From contig JBBELK010001537.1 of assembly GCA_037783545.1 (NCBI GenBank), positions 1-64,000 of the forward strand: 64,000 nt of DNA. The letters are read 5' to 3'. This document shows, piece by piece, positions 48,650-61,321 of the stretch. A program made the position numbers and the translations under genes. Position 1 is the stretch's first letter; the number at the start of each line of letters is the position of its first letter. This stretch comes from Henricia sp. BOLD:AAB3569 (lineage: Eukaryota; Echinodermata; Asteroidea; Spinulosida; Echinasteridae). The notes below the pieces were generated by a model. The model was not told the origin of the DNA, did not search any database, and worked only from the letters and a program-made list of their open reading frames with translations.

Positions 48650-49872
48650 GGGACAGAGAGTTGTTGTAGCAGGAAAAATTAGAAGTTTGTCTGCAAATTC
48701 CTTCAGTTCCAAAATAGCGACCGTTTCAGACGCAATGTTTCACGAAAGCGGCGTCTGTTTGTGCGAAAACTGTGCCGGCAGTGAGTTTTTGCTAGATTCG
48801 ACGATAACTCTGTCGGTTTAACGGGAAATTGCTGAAATTTGCACAACACGTTTGGGACAGAGAGTTGTTGTAGCAGGAAAAATTAGAAGTTTGTCTGCCA
48901 ATTCCTTCAGTTCCAAAATAGCGACCGTTTCAGACGCAATGTTTCATGAAAGCGGCGTCTGCTTGTGCGAAAACTGTGCCGGCAGGGAGTTTTTGCTAGA
49001 TTCGACGATAACTCGGTCGTTTTAAACGGGAAATTGCTGAAATTTGCACAACACGTTTGGGACAGAGAGTTGTTGTAGCAGGAAAAATTAGAAGTTTGTC
49101 TGCAAATTCCTTCAGTTCCAAAATAGCGACCGTTTCAGACGCAATGTTTCACGAAAGCGGCGTCTGTTTGTGCGAAAACTGTGCCGGCAGGGAGTTTTTG
49201 CTAGATTCGACGATAACTCTGTCGGTTTAAACGGGAAATTGCTGAAATTTGCACAACACGTTTGGGACAGAGAGTTGTTGTAGCAGGAAAAATTAGAAGT
49301 TTGTCTGCCAATTCCTTCAGTTCCAAAATTGCGACCGTTTCAGACGCAATGTTTTACGAAAGCGTTTGTGCGAAAACTGTGCCGTCAGTGAGTTTTTGCT
49401 AGATTCGACGATAACTCTGTCGGTTTAAACGGGAAATTGCTGAAATTTGCACAACACGTTTGGGACAGAGAGTTGTTGTAGCAGGAAAAATTAGAAGTTT
49501 GTCTGCCAATTCCTTCAGTTCCAAAATAGCGACCGTTTCAGACGCAATGTTTCACGAAAGCGGCGTCTGTTTGTGCGAAAACTGTGCCGGCAGTGAGTTT
49601 TTTGCTAGATTCGACGATAATTCTGTCGGTTTAAACGGGAAATTGCTGAAATTTGCACAACACGTTTGGGACAGAGAGTTGTTGTAGCAGGAAAAATTAG
49701 AAGTTTGTCTGCCAATTCATTCAGTTACAAAATAGCGACTGTTTCAGACGCAATGTTTCACGAAAGCGGCGTCTGTTTGTGCGAAAACTGTGCCGGCAGT
49801 GAGTTTTTGCTAGATTCGACGATAACTCTGTCGGTTTAAACGGGAAATTGCTGAAATTTGCACAACACGTTT
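48650..49872. repeat. Run N-H-X-D-P-Q
   Basis: Canonical second half of the HOR. H has 'cggtcgttttaaac', D has 'gttttacgaaag', and P has six T in 'gagtttttt'. Q has 'attcattcagttacaa' and 'gcgactgttt', and shares 'attcattcag' with the Y and Z monomers that follow. Confidence 0.83.
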
Positions 49873-52800
49873 GGGACAGAGAGTTGTTGTAGCAGGAAAA
49901 ATTAGAAGTTTGTCTGCCATTTCCTTCAGTTCCAAAATAGCGACCGTTTCAGACGCAATGTTTCACGAAAGCGGCGTCTGTTTGTGCGAAAACTGTGCCG
50001 GCAGTGAGTTTTTGCTAGATTCGACGATAACTATGTCGGTTTAAACGGGAAATTGCTGAAATTTGCACAACACGTTTGGGACAGAGAGTTGTTGTAGCAG
50101 GAAAACTTAGAAGTTTGTCTGCAAATTCCTTCAGTTCCAAAATAGCGACCGTTTCAGACGCAATGTTTCACGAAAGCGGCGTCTGTTTGTGCGAAAATTG
50201 TGCCGGCAGGGAGTTTTTGCTAGATTCGACGATAACTCTGTCGGTTTAAACGGGAAATTGCTGAAATTTGCACAACACGTTTGGGACAGAGAGTTGTTGT
50301 AGCAGGAAAAATTAGAAGTTTGTCTGCCAATTCATTCAGTTCCAAAATAGCGACCGTTTCAGACGCAATGTTTCACGAAAGCGGCGTCTGTTTGTGCGAA
50401 AACTGTGCCGGCAGTGAGTTTTTGCTAGATTCGACGATAACTCTGTCGGTTTAAACGGGAAATTGCTGAAATTTGCACAACACGTTTGGGACAGAGAGTT
50501 GTTGTAGCAGGAAAACTTAGAAGTTTGTCTGCAAATTCCTTCAGTTCCAAAATAGCGACCGTTTCAGACGCAATGTTTCACGAAAGCGGCGTCTGTTTGT
50601 GCGAAAATTGTGCCGGCAGGGAGTTTTTGCTAGATTCGACGATAACTCTGTCGGTTTAAACGGGAAATTGCTGAAATTTGCACAACACGTTTGGGACAGA
50701 GAGTTGTTGTAGCAGGAAAAATTAGAAGTTTGTATGCAAATTCCTTCAGTTCCAAAATAGCGACCGTTTCAGACGCAATGTTTCACGAAAGCGGCGTCTG
50801 CTTGTGCGCAAACTGTGCCGACAGGGAGTTTTTGCTAGATTCGACGATAACTCGGTCGGTTTAAACGGGAAATTGCTGAAATTTGCACAACACGTTTGGG
50901 ACAGAGAGTTGTTGTAGCAGGAAAAATTAGAAGTTTGTCTGCAAATTCCTTCAGTTCCAAAATAGCGACCGTTTCAGACGCAATGTTTCACGAAAGCGGC
51001 GTCTGTTTGTGCGAAAATTGTGCCGGCAGGGAGTTTTTGCTAGATTCGACGATAACTCTGTCGGTTTAAACGGGAAATTGCTGAAATTTGCACAACACGT
51101 TTGGGACAGAGAGTTGTTGTAGCAGGAAAACTTAGAAGTTTGTCTGCAAATTCCTTCAGTTCCAAAATAGCGACCGTTTCAGACGCAATGTTTCACGAAA
51201 GCGGCGTCTGTTTGTGCGAAAATTGTGCCGGCAGGGAGTTTTTGCTAGATTCGACGATAACTCTGTCGGTTTAAACGGGAAATTGCTGAAATTTGCACAA
51301 CACGTTTGGGACAGAGAGTTGTTGTAGCAGGAAAAATTAGAAGTTTGTCTGCAAATTCCTTCAGTTCCAAAATAGCGACCGTTTCAGACGCAATGTTTCA
51401 CGAAAGCGGCGTCTGTTTGTGCGAAAACTGTGCCGGCAGTGAGTTTTTGCTAGATTCGACGATAACTCTGTCGGTTTAACGGGAAATTGCTGAAATTTGC
51501 ACAACACGTTTGGGACAGAGAGTTGTTGTAGCAGGAAAAATTAGAAGTTTGTCTGCCAATTCCTTCAGTTCCAAAATAGCGACCGTTTCAGACGCAATGT
51601 TTCATGAAAGCGGCGTCTGCTTGTGCGAAAATTGTGCCGGCAGGGAGTTTTTGCTAGATTCGACGATAACTCTGTCGGTTTAAACGGGAAATTGCTGAAA
51701 TTTGCACAACACGTTTGGGACAGAGAGTTGTTGTAGCAGGAAAAATTAGAAGTTTGTCTGCCATTTCCTTCAGTTCCAAAATAGCGACCGTTTCAGACGC
51801 AATGTTTCACGAAAGCGGCGTCTGTTTGTGCGAAAACTGTGCCGGCAGTGAGTTTTTGCTAGATTCGACGATAACTCTGTCGGTTTAAACGGGAAATTGC
51901 TGAAATTTGCACAACACGTTTGGGACAGAGAGTTGTTGTAGCAGGAAAAATTAGAAGTTTGTCTGCCATTTCCTTCAGTTCCAAAATAGCGACCGTTTCA
52001 GACGCAATGTTTCACGAAAGCGGCGTCTGTTTGTGCGAAAACTGTGCCGGCAGTGAGTTTTTGCTAGATTCGACGATAACTATGTCGGTTTAAACGGGAA
52101 ATTGCTGAAATTTGCACAACACGTTTGGGACAGAGAGTTGTTGTAGCAGGAAAACTTAGAAGTTTGTCTGCAAATTCCTTCAGTTCCAAAATAGCGACCG
52201 TTTCAGACGCAATGTTTCACGAAAGCGGCGTCTGTTTGTGCGAAAATTGTGCCGGCAGGGAGTTTTTGCTAGATTCGACGATAACTCTGTCGGTTTAAAC
52301 GGGAAATTGCTGAAATTTGCACAACACGTTTGGGACAGAGAGTTGTTGTAGCAGGAAAAATTAGAAGTTTGTATGCAAATTCCTTCAGTTCCAAAATAGC
52401 GACCGTTTCAGACGCAATGTTTCACGAAAGCGGCGTCTGCTTGTGCGCAAACTGTGCCGGCAGGGAGTTTTTGCTAGATTCGACGATAACTCTGTCGGTT
52501 TAAACGGGAAATTGCTGAAATTTGCACAACACGTTTGGGACAGAGAGTTGTTGTAGCAGGAAAAATTAGAAGTTTGTCTGCAAATTCCTTCAGTTCCAAA
52601 ATAGCGACCGTTTCAGACGCAATGTTTCACGAAAGCGGCGTCTGTTTGTGCGAAAACTGTGCCGGCAGGGAGTTTTTGCTAGATTCGACGATAACTCTGT
52701 CGGTTTAAACGGGAAATTGCTGAAATTTGCACAACACGTTTGGGACAGAGAGTTGTTGTAGCAGGAAACATTAGAAGTTTGTCTGCCAATTCCTTCAGTT

Positions 52801-52939
52801 CCAAAATTGCGACCGTTTCAGACGCAATGTTTCACGAAAGCGTTTGTGCAAAAACTGTGCCGTCAGTGAGTTTTTGCTAGATTCGACGATAACTCTGTCG
52901 GTTTAAACGGGAAATTGCTGAAATTTGCACAACACGTTT
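49873..52939. repeat. 15-monomer block: Ma-K-Y-K-Rc-Sc-K-N-Hk-Mc-Ma-K-Rc-X-D
   Basis: Private markers are 'attcattcag' in Y (50283) and 'ccgacaggg' in Rc (a at 50821). Hk combines 'catgaaag...tgcttg' of H with 'aaaattg' and 'ctctg' of K. The last D (52742) has 'ggaaacattag' and 'gtgcaaaaac'. The part from the Rc marker repeats 2658 bp later. The first ten monomers (49873-51921) repeat 6341 bp later. Confidence 0.88.
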
Positions 52940-53145
52940 GGGACAGAGAGTTGTTGTAGCAGGAACAATTTGAAGTTTGTCTGCCAATTCATTCAGTTCC
53001 AAAATAGCGACCGTTTCAGACGCAATTTTTTTACGAAAGCGGCGTCTGTTTGTGCGAAAACTGTGCCGGCAGTGAGTTTTTGCTAGATTCGACGATAACT
53101 CTGTCGGTTTAAACGGGAAATTGCTGAAATTTGCACAACACGTTT
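52940..53145. repeat. Divergent monomer Z, 206 bp
   Basis: Z keeps 'ccaattcattcag' of Y and adds 'aggaacaatttgaag' and a run of seven T in place of 'tgtttc' before 'acgaaag'. It is the most altered full-length monomer in the clean part. The same changes occur at 55598-55803, so they predate the duplication and are not random read errors. Confidence 0.88.
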
Positions 53146-55597
53146 GGGACAGAGAGTTGTTGTAGCAGGAAAACTTAGAAGTTTGTCTGCAAATTCCTTC
53201 AGTTCCAAAATAGCGACCGTTTCAGACGCAATGTTTCACGAAAGCGGCGTCTGTTTGTGCGAAAATTGTGCCGGCAGGGAGTTTTTGCTAGATTCGACGA
53301 TAACTCTGTCGGTTTAAACGGGAAATTGCTGAAATTTGCACAACACGTTTGGGACAGAGAGTTGTTGTAGCAGGAAAAATTAGAAGTTTGTATGCAAATT
53401 CCTTCAGTTCCAAAATAGCGACCGTTTCAGACGCAATGTTTCACGAAAGCGGCGTCTGCTTGTGCGCAAACTGTGCCGACAGGGAGTTTTTGCTAGATTC
53501 GACGATAACTCGGTCGGTTTAAACGGGAAATTGCTGAAATTTGCACAACACGTTTGGGACAGAGAGTTGTTGTAGCAGGAAAAATTAGAAGTTTGTCTGC
53601 AAATTCCTTCAGTTCCAAAATAGCGACCGTTTCAGACGCAATGTTTCACGAAAGCGGCGTCTGTTTGTGCGAAAATTGTGCCGGCAGGGAGTTTTTGCTA
53701 GATTCGACGATAACTCTGTCGGTTTAAACGGGAAATTGCTGAAATTTGCACAACACGTTTGGGACAGAGAGTTGTTGTAGCAGGAAAACTTAGAAGTTTG
53801 TCTGCAAATTCCTTCAGTTCCAAAATAGCGACCGTTTCAGACGCAATGTTTCACGAAAGCGGCGTCTGTTTGTGCGAAAATTGTGCCGGCAGGGAGTTTT
53901 TGCTAGATTCGACGATAACTCTGTCGGTTTAAACGGGAAATTGCTGAAATTTGCACAACACGTTTGGGACAGAGAGTTGTTGTAGCAGGAAAAATTAGAA
54001 GTTTGTCTGCAAATTCCTTCAGTTCCAAAATAGCGACCGTTTCAGACGCAATGTTTCACGAAAGCGGCGTCTGTTTGTGCGAAAACTGTGCCGGCAGTGA
54101 GTTTTTGCTAGATTCGACGATAACTCTGTCGGTTTAACGGGAAATTGCTGAAATTTGCACAACACGTTTGGGACAGAGAGTTGTTGTAGCAGGAAAAATT
54201 AGAAGTTTGTCTGCCAATTCCTTCAGTTCCAAAATAGCGACCGTTTCAGACGCAATGTTTCATGAAAGCGGCGTCTGCTTGTGCGAAAATTGTGCCGGCA
54301 GGGAGTTTTTGCTAGATTCGACGATAACTCTGTCGGTTTAAACGGGAAATTGCTGAAATTTGCACAACACGTTTGGGACAGAGAGTTGTTGTAGCAGGAA
54401 AAATTAGAAGTTTGTCTGCCATTTCCTTCAGTTCCAAAATAGCGACCGTTTCAGACGCAATGTTTCACGAAAGCGGCGTCTGTTTGTGCGAAAACTGTGC
54501 CGGCAGTGAGTTTTTGCTAGATTCGACGATAACTCTGTCGGTTTAAACGGGAAATTGCTGAAATTTGCACAACACGTTTGGGACAGAGAGTTGTTGTAGC
54601 AGGAAAAATTAGAAGTTTGTCTGCCATTTCCTTCAGTTCCAAAATAGCGACCGTTTCAGACGCAATGTTTCACGAAAGCGGCGTCTGTTTGTGCGAAAAC
54701 TGTGCCGGCAGTGAGTTTTTGCTAGATTCGACGATAACTATGTCGGTTTAAACGGGAAATTGCTGAAATTTGCACAACACGTTTGGGACAGAGAGTTGTT
54801 GTAGCAGGAAAACTTAGAAGTTTGTCTGCAAATTCCTTCAGTTCCAAAATAGCGACCGTTTCAGACGCAATGTTTCACGAAAGCGGCGTCTGTTTGTGCG
54901 AAAATTGTGCCGGCAGGGAGTTTTTGCTAGATTCGACGATAACTCTGTCGGTTTAAACGGGAAATTGCTGAAATTTGCACAACACGTTTGGGACAGAGAG
55001 TTGTTGTAGCAGGAAAAATTAGAAGTTTGTATGCAAATTCCTTCAGTTCCAAAATAGCGACCGTTTCAGACGCAATGTTTCACGAAAGCGGCGTCTGCTT
55101 GTGCGCAAACTGTGCCGGCAGGGAGTTTTTGCTAGATTCGACGATAACTCTGTCGGTTTAAACGGGAAATTGCTGAAATTTGCACAACACGTTTGGGACA
55201 GAGAGTTGTTGTAGCAGGAAAAATTAGAAGTTTGTCTGCAAATTCCTTCAGTTCCAAAATAGCGACCGTTTCAGACGCAATGTTTCACGAAAGCGGCGTC
55301 TGTTTGTGCGAAAACTGTGCCGGCAGGGAGTTTTTGCTAGATTCGACGATAACTCTGTCGGTTTAAACGGGAAATTGCTGAAATTTGCACAACACGTTTG
55401 GGACAGAGAGTTGTTGTAGCAGGAAACATTAGAAGTTTGTCTGCCAATTCCTTCAGTTCCAAAATTGCGACCGTTTCAGACGCAATGTTTCACGAAAGCG
55501 TTTGTGCAAAAACTGTGCCGTCAGTGAGTTTTTGCTAGATTCGACGATAACTCTGTCGGTTTAAACGGGAAATTGCTGAAATTTGCACAACACGTTT
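52940..55597. repeat. 13-monomer duplication led by Z, 2658 bp
   Basis: Order is Z-K-Rc-Sc-K-N-Hk-Mc-Ma-K-Rc-X-D, matching 50283-52939 with Z in the place of Y. Rc again has 'ccgacaggg' (53479), Hk and the modified D recur, and Z recurs at 55598. The 2658-bp offset holds for every marker checked. Confidence 0.9.
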
Positions 55598-56213
55598 GGG
55601 ACAGAGAGTTGTTGTAGCAGGAACAATTTGAAGTTTGTCTGCCAATTCATTCAGTTCCAAAATAGCGACCGTTTCAGACGCAATTTTTTTACGAAAGCGG
55701 CGTCTGTTTGTGCGAAAACTGTGCCGGCAGTGAGTTTTTGCTAGATTCGACGATAACTCTGTCGGTTTAAACGGGAAATTGCTGAAATTTGCACAACACG
55801 TTTGGGACAGAGAGTTGTTGTAGCAGGAAAAATTAGAAGTTTGTCTGCCATTTCCTTCAGTTCCAAAATAGCGACCGTTTCAGACGCAATGTTTCACGAA
55901 AGCGGCGTCTGTTTGTGCGAAAACTGTGCCGGCAGTGAGTTTTTGCTAGATTCGACGATAACTATGTCGGTTTAAACGGGAAATTGCTGAAATTTGCACA
56001 ACACGTTTGGGACAGAGAGTTGTTGTAGCAGGAAAACTTAGAAGTTTGTCTGCAAATTCCTTCAGTTCCAAAATAGCGACCGTTTCAGACGCAATGTTTC
56101 ACGAAAGCGGCGTCTGTTTGTGCGAAAACTGTGCCGGCAGTGAGTTTTTGCTAGATTCGACGATAACTCTGTCGGTTTAAACGGGAAATTGCTGAAATTT
56201 GCACAACACGTTT
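55598..56213. repeat. Z-Ma-(K/Mc chimera)
   Basis: After the second Z come Ma and a chimera (56009-56213) with 'cttag' and 'gcaaattcc' of K on the left and 'aaaactg...cagtgag...ctctg' on the right. The next Ma begins another copied block, so this is a junction between duplications. Confidence 0.82.
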
Positions 56214-58262
56214 GGGACAGAGAGTTGTTGTAGCAGGAAAAATTAGAAGTTTGTCTGCCATTTCCTTCAGTTCCAAAATAGCGACCGTTTCAGACGCAAT
56301 GTTTCACGAAAGCGGCGTCTGTTTGTGCGAAAACTGTGCCGGCAGTGAGTTTTTGCTAGATTCGACGATAACTATGTCGGTTTAAACGGGAAATTGCTGA
56401 AATTTGCACAACACGTTTGGGACAGAGAGTTGTTGTAGCAGGAAAACTTAGAAGTTTGTCTGCAAATTCCTTCAGTTCCAAAATAGCGACCGTTTCAGAC
56501 GCAATGTTTCACGAAAGCGGCGTCTGTTTGTGCGAAAATTGTGCCGGCAGGGAGTTTTTGCTAGATTCGACGATAACTCTGTCGGTTTAAACGGGAAATT
56601 GCTGAAATTTGCACAACACGTTTGGGACAGAGAGTTGTTGTAGCAGGAAAAATTAGAAGTTTGTCTGCCAATTCATTCAGTTCCAAAATAGCGACCGTTT
56701 CAGACGCAATGTTTCACGAAAGCGGCGTCTGTTTGTGCGAAAACTGTGCCGGCAGTGAGTTTTTGCTAGATTCGACGATAACTCTGTCGGTTTAAACGGG
56801 AAATTGCTGAAATTTGCACAACACGTTTGGGACAGAGAGTTGTTGTAGCAGGAAAACTTAGAAGTTTGTCTGCAAATTCCTTCAGTTCCAAAATAGCGAC
56901 CGTTTCAGACGCAATGTTTCACGAAAGCGGCGTCTGTTTGTGCGAAAATTGTGCCGGCAGGGAGTTTTTGCTAGATTCGACGATAACTCTGTCGGTTTAA
57001 ACGGGAAATTGCTGAAATTTGCACAACACGTTTGGGACAGAGAGTTGTTGTAGCAGGAAAAATTAGAAGTTTGTATGCAAATTCCTTCAGTTCCAAAATA
57101 GCGACCGTTTCAGACGCAATGTTTCACGAAAGCGGCGTCTGCTTGTGCGCAAACTGTGCCGACAGGGAGTTTTTGCTAGATTCGACGATAACTCGGTCGG
57201 TTTAAACGGGAAATTGCTGAAATTTGCACAACACGTTTGGGACAGAGAGTTGTTGTAGCAGGAAAAATTAGAAGTTTGTCTGCAAATTCCTTCAGTTCCA
57301 AAATAGCGACCGTTTCAGACGCAATGTTTCACGAAAGCGGCGTCTGTTTGTGCGAAAATTGTGCCGGCAGGGAGTTTTTGCTAGATTCGACGATAACTCT
57401 GTCGGTTTAAACGGGAAATTGCTGAAATTTGCACAACACGTTTGGGACAGAGAGTTGTTGTAGCAGGAAAACTTAGAAGTTTGTCTGCAAATTCCTTCAG
57501 TTCCAAAATAGCGACCGTTTCAGACGCAATGTTTCACGAAAGCGGCGTCTGTTTGTGCGAAAATTGTGCCGGCAGGGAGTTTTTGCTAGATTCGACGATA
57601 ACTCTGTCGGTTTAAACGGGAAATTGCTGAAATTTGCACAACACGTTTGGGACAGAGAGTTGTTGTAGCAGGAAAAATTAGAAGTTTGTCTGCAAATTCC
57701 TTCAGTTCCAAAATAGCGACCGTTTCAGACGCAATGTTTCACGAAAGCGGCGTCTGTTTGTGCGAAAACTGTGCCGGCAGTGAGTTTTTGCTAGATTCGA
57801 CGATAACTCTGTCGGTTTAACGGGAAATTGCTGAAATTTGCACAACACGTTTGGGACAGAGAGTTGTTGTAGCAGGAAAAATTAGAAGTTTGTCTGCCAA
57901 TTCCTTCAGTTCCAAAATAGCGACCGTTTCAGACGCAATGTTTCATGAAAGCGGCGTCTGCTTGTGCGAAAATTGTGCCGGCAGGGAGTTTTTGCTAGAT
58001 TCGACGATAACTCTGTCGGTTTAAACGGGAAATTGCTGAAATTTGCACAACACGTTTGGGACAGAGAGTTGTTGTAGCAGGAAAAATTAGAAGTTTGTCT
58101 GCCATTTCCTTCAGTTCCAAAATAGCGACCGTTTCAGACGCAATGTTTCACGAAAGCGGCGTCTGTTTGTGCGAAAACTGTGCCGGCAGTGAGTTTTTGC
58201 TAGATTCGACGATAACTCTGTCGGTTTAAACGGGAAATTGCTGAAATTTGCACAACACGTTT
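56214..58262. repeat. 10-monomer copied block, 2049 bp: Ma-K-Y-K-Rc-Sc-K-N-Hk-Mc
   Basis: It equals 49873-51921 in order and length with an offset of 6341 bp. 'attcattcag' and 'ccgacaggg' (a at 57162) are both retained. I saw no difference between the two copies by eye. Confidence 0.88.
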
Positions 58263-60098
58263 GGGACAGAGAGTTGTTGTAGCAGGAAAACTTAGAAGTT
58301 TGTCTGCAAATTCCTTCAGTTCCAAAATAGCGACCGTTTCAGACGCAATGTTTCACGAAAGCGGCGTCTGTTTGTGCGAAAATTGTGCCGGCAGGGAGTT
58401 TTTGCTAGATTCGACGATAACTCTGTCGGTTTAAACGGGAAATTGCTGAAATTTGCACAACACGTTTGGGACAGAGAGTTGTTGTAGCAGGAAAAATTAG
58501 AAGTTTGTCTGCAAATTCCTTCAGTTCCAAAATAGCGACCGTTTCAGACGCAATGTTTCACGAAAGCGGCGTCTGTTTGTGCGAAAACTGTGCCGGCAGT
58601 GAGTTTTTGCTAGATTCGACGATAACTCTGTCGGTTTAACGGGAAATTGCTGAAATTTGCACAACACGTTTGGGACAGAGAGTTGTTGTAGCAGGAAAAA
58701 TTAGAAGTTTGTCTGCCAATTCCTTCAGTTCCAAAATAGCGACCGTTTCAGACGCAATGTTTCATGAAAGCGGCGTCTGCTTGTGCGAAAACTGTGCCGG
58801 CAGGGAGTTTTTGCTAGATTCGACGATAACTCGGTCGGTTTAAACGGGAAATTGCTGAAATTTGCACAACACGTTTGGGACAGAGAGTTGTTGTAGCAGG
58901 AAAAATTAGAAGTTTGTCTGCAAATTCCTTCAGTTCCAAAATAGCGACCGTTTCAGACGCAATGTTTCACGAAAGCGGCGTCTGTTTGTGCGAAAACTGT
59001 GCCGGCAGGGAGTTTTTGCTAGATTCGACGATAACTCTGTCGGTTTAAACGGGAAATTGCTGAAATTTGCACAACACGTTTGGGACAGAGAGTTGTTGTA
59101 GCAGGAAAAATTAGAAGTTTGTCTGCCAATTCCTTCAGTTCCAAAATTGCGACCGTTTCAGACGCAATGTTTCACGAAAGCGGCGTCTGTTTGTGCGAAA
59201 ACTGTGCCGGCAGTGAGTTTTTGCTAGATTCGACGATAACTCTGTCGGTTTAACGGGAAATTGCTGAAATTTGCACAACACGTTTGGGACAGAGAGTTGT
59301 TGTAGCAGGAAAAATTAGAAGTTTGTCTGCCAATTCCTTCAGTTCCAAAATAGCGACCGTTTCAGACGCAATGTTTCATGAAAGCGGCGTCTGCTTGTGC
59401 GAAAACTGTGCCGGCAGGGAGTTTTTGCTAGATTCGACGATAACTCGGTCGGTTTAAACGGGAAATTGCTGAAATTTGCACAACACGTTTGGGACAGAGA
59501 GTTGTTGTAGCAGGAAAAATTAGAAGTTTGTCTGCAAATTCCTTCAGTTCCAAAATAGCGACCGTTTCAGACGCAATGTTTCACGAAAGCGGCGTCTGTT
59601 TGTGCGAAAACTGTGCCGGCAGGGAGTTTTTGCTAGATTCGACGATAACTCTGTCGGTTTAAACGGGAAATTGCTGAAATTTGCACAACACGTTTGGGAC
59701 AGAGAGTTGTTGTAGCAGGAAAAATTAGAAGTTTGTCTGCCAATTCCTTCAGTTCCAAAATTGCGACCGTTTCAGACGCAATGTTTCACGAAAGCGTTTG
59801 TGCGAAAACTGTGCCGTCAGTGAGTTTTTGCTAGATTCGACGATAACTCTGTCGGTTTAAACGGGAAATTGCTGAAATTTGCACAACACGTTTGGGACAG
59901 AGAGTTGTTGTAGCAGGAAAAATTAGAAGTTTGTCTGCCAATTCCTTCAGTTCCAAAATAGCGACCGTTTCAGACGCAATGTTTCACGAAAGCGGCGTCT
60001 GTTTGTGCGAAAACTGTGCCGGCAGTGAGTTTTTGCTAGATTCGACGATAATTCTGTCGGTTTAAACGGGAAATTGCTGAAATTTGCACAACACGTTT
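58263..60098. repeat. K-N-H-X-(D/N)-H-X-D-P with a 614-bp trimer repeat
   Basis: The H marker 'catgaaag' recurs after 614 bp (58765 and 59379), the length of H-X plus a 204-bp monomer. The monomer at 59082-59285 is a D/N chimera: 'aaaattgcg' of D on the left, then the undeleted 'agcggcgtctg', 'cagtgag' and the 'tttaacggg' of N on the right. It is the reverse arrangement of the K/D chimera at 9438. Confidence 0.87.
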
Positions 60099-61321
60099 GG
60101 GACAGAGAGTTGTTGTAGCAGGAAAAATTAGAAGTTTGTCTGCCAATTCCTTCAGTTCCAAAATAGCGACCGTTTCAGACGCAATGTTTGACGAAAGCGG
60201 CGTCTGTTTGTGCGAAAACTGTGCCGGCAGGGAGTTTTTGCTAGATTCGACGATAACTCTGTCGGTTTAAACGGGAAATTGCTGAAATTTGCACAACACG
60301 TTTGGGACAGAGAGTTGTTGTAGCAGGAAAAATTAGAAGTTTGTCTGCCAATTCCTTCAGTTCCAAAATTGCGACCGTTTCAGACGCAATGTTTCACGAA
60401 AGCGTTTGTGCGAAAACTGTGCCGTCAGTGAGTTTTTGCTAGATTCGACGATAACTCTGTCGGTTTAAACGGGAAATTGCTGAAATTTGCACAACACGTT
60501 TGGGACAGAGAGTTGTTGTAGCAGGAAAAATTAGAAGTTTGTCTGCCAATTCCTTCAGTTCCAAAATAGCGACCGTTTCAGACGCAATGTTTCACGAAAG
60601 CGGCGTCTGTTTGTGCGAAAACTGTGCCGGCAGTGAGTTTTTGCTAGATTCGACGATAATTCTGTCGGTTTAAACGGGAAATTGCTGAAATTTGCACAAC
60701 ACGTTTGGGACAGAGAGTTGTTGTAGCAGGAAAAATTAGAAGTTTGTCTGCCAATTCCTTCAGTTCCAAAATAGCGACCGTTTCAGACGCAATGTTTGAC
60801 GAAAGCGGCGTCTGTTTGTGCGAAAACTGTGCCGGCAGTGAGTTTTTGCTAGATTCGACGATAACTCGGTCGGTTTAAACGGGAAATTGCTGAAATTTGC
60901 ACAACACGTTTGGGACAGAGAGTTGTTGTAGCAGGAAAAATTAGAAGTTTGTCTGCCAATTCCTTCAGTTCCAAAATAGCGACCGTTTCAGACGCAATGT
61001 TTCACGAAAGCGGCGTCTGTTTGTGCGAAAACTGTGCCGGCAGTGAGTTTTTGCTAGATTCGACGATAATTCTGTCGGTTTAAACGGGAAATTGCTGAAA
61101 TTTGCACAACACGTTTGGGACAGAGAGTTGTTGTAGCAGGAAAAATTAGAAGTTTGTCTGCCAATTCCTTCAGTTCCAAAATAGCGACCGTTTCAGACGC
61201 AATGTTTGACGAAAGCGGCGTCTGTTTGTGCGAAAACTGTGCCGGCAGTGAGTTTTTGCTAGATTCGACGATAACTCGGTCGGTTTAAACGGGAAATTGC
61301 TGAAATTTGCACAACACGTTT
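60099..61321. repeat. (G/F)-D-P-G-P-G, with a 410-bp P-G dimer repeat
   Basis: P ('ataattctg') and G ('gtttgacgaaag...ctcgg') alternate twice. The G marker recurs after 410 bp (60798 and 61208). The first monomer has 'gacgaaag' of G with 'caggg' and 'ctctg' of F, so it is a hybrid. Confidence 0.85.
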
